From Penium margaritaceum (taxonomy: Eukaryota > Streptophyta > Zygnematophyceae > Desmidiales > Peniaceae): 64,000 nt of DNA. This document shows, piece after piece, positions 62,238-64,000 of the stretch. The translations under genes were made by a program, and so were the position numbers. Numbering within the stretch: the stretch's first letter is position 1; each line of letters begins with the position of its first letter. The stretch lies in contig SZWC01000554.1 in the NCBI GenBank assembly GCA_023375785.1, forward strand, positions 304,945 to 368,944, written 5' to 3'. Under the pieces are notes generated by a model. That model was not told where the DNA came from. It saw only the letters and a list, made by a program, of their open reading frames with translations, and ran no database searches.

Positions 62238-63024
62238 TGTTGGAAAATACTCCACGGAGCACAAGACACTGCTCCATATGTTATCCGATCAGTCTCTTTC
62301 TGGGTTTACCCTTTACAGAAGTTCTGGGTCATTTGGGTCATTTGGGAATAATCGCTCAAAGAGCGAGCTCAGCTCCTCGGACCGAGAAGGAAGCAACGGC
62401 TCTCCCTGGACCGGTGTCCCGCTTGGTCCGATCAACGGCACTGCCAACGGAAGGACACGACCGGCAGCGACAACAGCCAGTGATTCTCCCGCCAGCCTGC
62501 CAAAGAAGTACGAGCGGCTCGATCCCAGCAACAAGATAAAACGGCGTTCAGACCACACCGCGCTCTCCCTTGGCCGACACACCGTCACCGTGCAAACTAC
62601 CTCGGCAGCAGCAGCCACAGAAGCAAGACGTCTTCGGCGACTCGTGTCGCACTTTCCACCCTAGTACAACATGATCATGTGTAGACTAGAGTAGCCTCTC
62701 TATATATCCCGATGCATGTTCTTGCACTCTTTACCTTATTCAATCAAGGTCATTGTTCTCTCTCGGCCCGGACTTTGCCCTGCCCCCACTCTGGCTCGGC
62801 CTTGCGGCCCACCCCCAGTGCAAGTCTGATCATCCTCATGCATCTCCTCCTGCATTCCTCAAATCCTAAATAAACTCTCGTGCCCGCCAAGACTATGGCT
62901 GCACCCAGGATCATTCTCTTGCTTCAACGCCCGTGAGGTGTGACGGTTTCCCGCACACTTCACTGTGTCCACTTCCTACATCAACTCTCATCAACACCCG
63001 TACACCTTCGTACTCCGTCCATCA
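62238..63024 (+). mobile_element. LTR-like sequence ending the satellite on the right
   Basis: It starts TGTTGGAAAATACTCCACGG, a typical copia-style LTR start, exactly where the satellite stops. It has a TATATAT box at 62701-62707 followed by TTCAATCAAGG, and AATAAA at 62879-62884, giving a promoter then a polyadenylation signal in LTR order. Two tandem GGGTCATTT words lie near 62327. A short open frame at the start is a read-through from satellite. Its own end is not identified because the next element begins at 63025; it may be a solo LTR or the 5' end of an element interrupted there. Confidence 0.6.
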
Positions 63025-64000
63025 TGTTGTTCTTCTATGCCCCATGGCCACTGCTATGGCTTGACGGACAGGTTGGGCATGCACTGCTCCCTTGGAGTAA
63101 GTCCCCCAAACCTTGTTCGTGGTGCAAGTCCAAGCGAGACACCAGAAGTGTAGCGCAACGGATAGCATGTTGGACTTAGGAACAACAGGTCCTGCGATTG
63201 AGCCTTGATGTGCGCAGGAGGTTTTTTGACCTTCTAGCACAGGGGAAGTTTCTTAGACATTTGTCCATGCATGAGGAGAGTGCGCCACTTGGCGGTCAGT
63301 GGATGCGCCAATTGGCAGACTGGTGAGGTGGTGTGGAGTGACCACCCCAAAAGTGTCACTACCCACACACCTTAGAAGCCAGGCCTAGGACTATATGTAC
63401 CAGGCTCATTCCTCATTCTACTTACACAATCTGGCCTTAGATGCTCCTCACAGAGTTGTCCAACTAAGGAACAGTATAAAGAAGACACTGGTTGGTCTAA
63501 GCCCCAGGAGTTAGTCTTTGTCTAGCACCTCAAGCGAAAGTGACCAAGTGTTAAGTGGACACAGTTGCTAGCAAGTGATTGCCTAGGAACTGCTCAGTGT
63601 GGAACCGTGATCCTGAGGGTGATATCTTCTCCTAGCTGTAATGTTAGGAGCGGATGGCAGGTGCTATTGTGTCGGCCCTGTTTTCTAGTCCGTTTGCCTC
63701 AGGCCGGTTGACAAAGGGTTATGGGCCCACACTGACCAGTTGTAAGGCACGCTTCGCTCAACTCTGGTACGATCTCTTCAGGTGCACACGCCGGCTCCAT
63801 CAGCTCCATCAGCTCCATCAGCTCCATCAGCTTTATCACCTCCAACGGCTTGGTCTGCACTTACCACACAGGGACTAAGGACAAGCTCTGCCCTTGGAGG
63901 CACGACCCTTGTGTCCCAACCAGGACAAGCTCTGCCCTTGGTGGCAAGACCCTGGGTGTGTTGGTGTAGATGTATTCTCTGTCTGCAGGTGAACATTGGC
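63025..64000 (+). mobile_element. 5' end of another inner-family copia element, cut by window end
   Basis: The LTR at 63025-63713 is 689 bp, matching the inner family, with roughly 20-25 differences from either inner LTR by eye. It has TATAAA at 63475-63480. The anticodon-type primer site AAGGGTTATGGGCCCAC follows at 63714, then the same leader, here with four rather than three CTCCATCAG units at about 63794-63830 and the same 44-bp duplication. It is thus a 5' end, not a solo LTR. Gag would start about 120 bp past the window. Confidence 0.95.
63151..63228 (+). promoter_or_regulatory. tRNA-like pol III block in LTR (copy 3)
   Basis: This copy has the best A box, TAGCGCAACGG at 63151-63161, matching TRGCNNARYGG throughout, a B-box-like GATTGAGCCT at 63196, and a T6 run just before GACC near 63222-63227. 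Retention of all three signals in an independent insertion argues that they are family features. Confidence 0.55.

Noticed and set aside
54982-62351. Open frames up to 529 codons in the right satellite part, the last running into 62238-62351
   Set aside because: Same artefact; the non-repeat tail is read-through into the adjoining LTR-like DNA.

Overview
This is eukaryotic repeat DNA with no convincing host gene. The plant-type Ty1/copia elements, dense nesting and very large satellite suggest a big, repeat-rich genome of the green lineage, perhaps a streptophyte alga or other early plant. That placement is inference; no single-copy gene is present to settle it.

Layout. (1) 1-2746: C/T-rich DNA with a CCHC zinc-knuckle reading frame, ending in a probable 3' LTR (2239-2746) that abuts satellite. 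(2) 2747-34873 and 54982-62237: one tandem array of a 13-bp unit (TTTATGCACAAAG), about 39.4 kb or roughly 3,000 copies, with higher-order structure. (3) 34874-54981: a Ty1/copia element (outer) inserted in the array. Its two 505-bp LTRs are flanked by the 5-bp target duplication AGTTT, and removing the element restores the satellite phase. (4) 36800-42950: a second Ty1/copia element (inner) inside the leader of the first, with two 689-bp LTRs and target duplication CTTCT. (5) 43026-46149: 22 apparently identical copies of a 142-bp C/T minisatellite inside the outer element. (6) 62238-63024: an LTR-like sequence that ends the array on the right. (7) 63025-64000: 5' LTR and leader of another inner-family copy, cut by the window end.

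Relative order: satellite first, then the outer element (LTRs about 8% different by eye), then the inner element (about 2%). Both elements carry gag and pol in copia order (protease, integrase, reverse transcriptase, RNase H). The inner one is nearly whole; the outer one is clearly decayed. They appear to use different parts of the same primer tRNA: the 3' end of initiator tRNA-Met (outer) and its anticodon stem-loop (inner).

The most unusual signals are the near-palindromic 13-bp satellite with roughly 0.8-kb higher-order repeats; a tRNA-like block with A-box, B-box-like and T6 terminator signals inside every inner-family LTR; the perfectly homogeneous 142-bp minisatellite inside an older element; and hairpin-bearing 88-bp repeats in the leftmost LTR. 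The many long open frames in the satellite and minisatellite are artefacts of units that lack stop codons and are not multiples of three.
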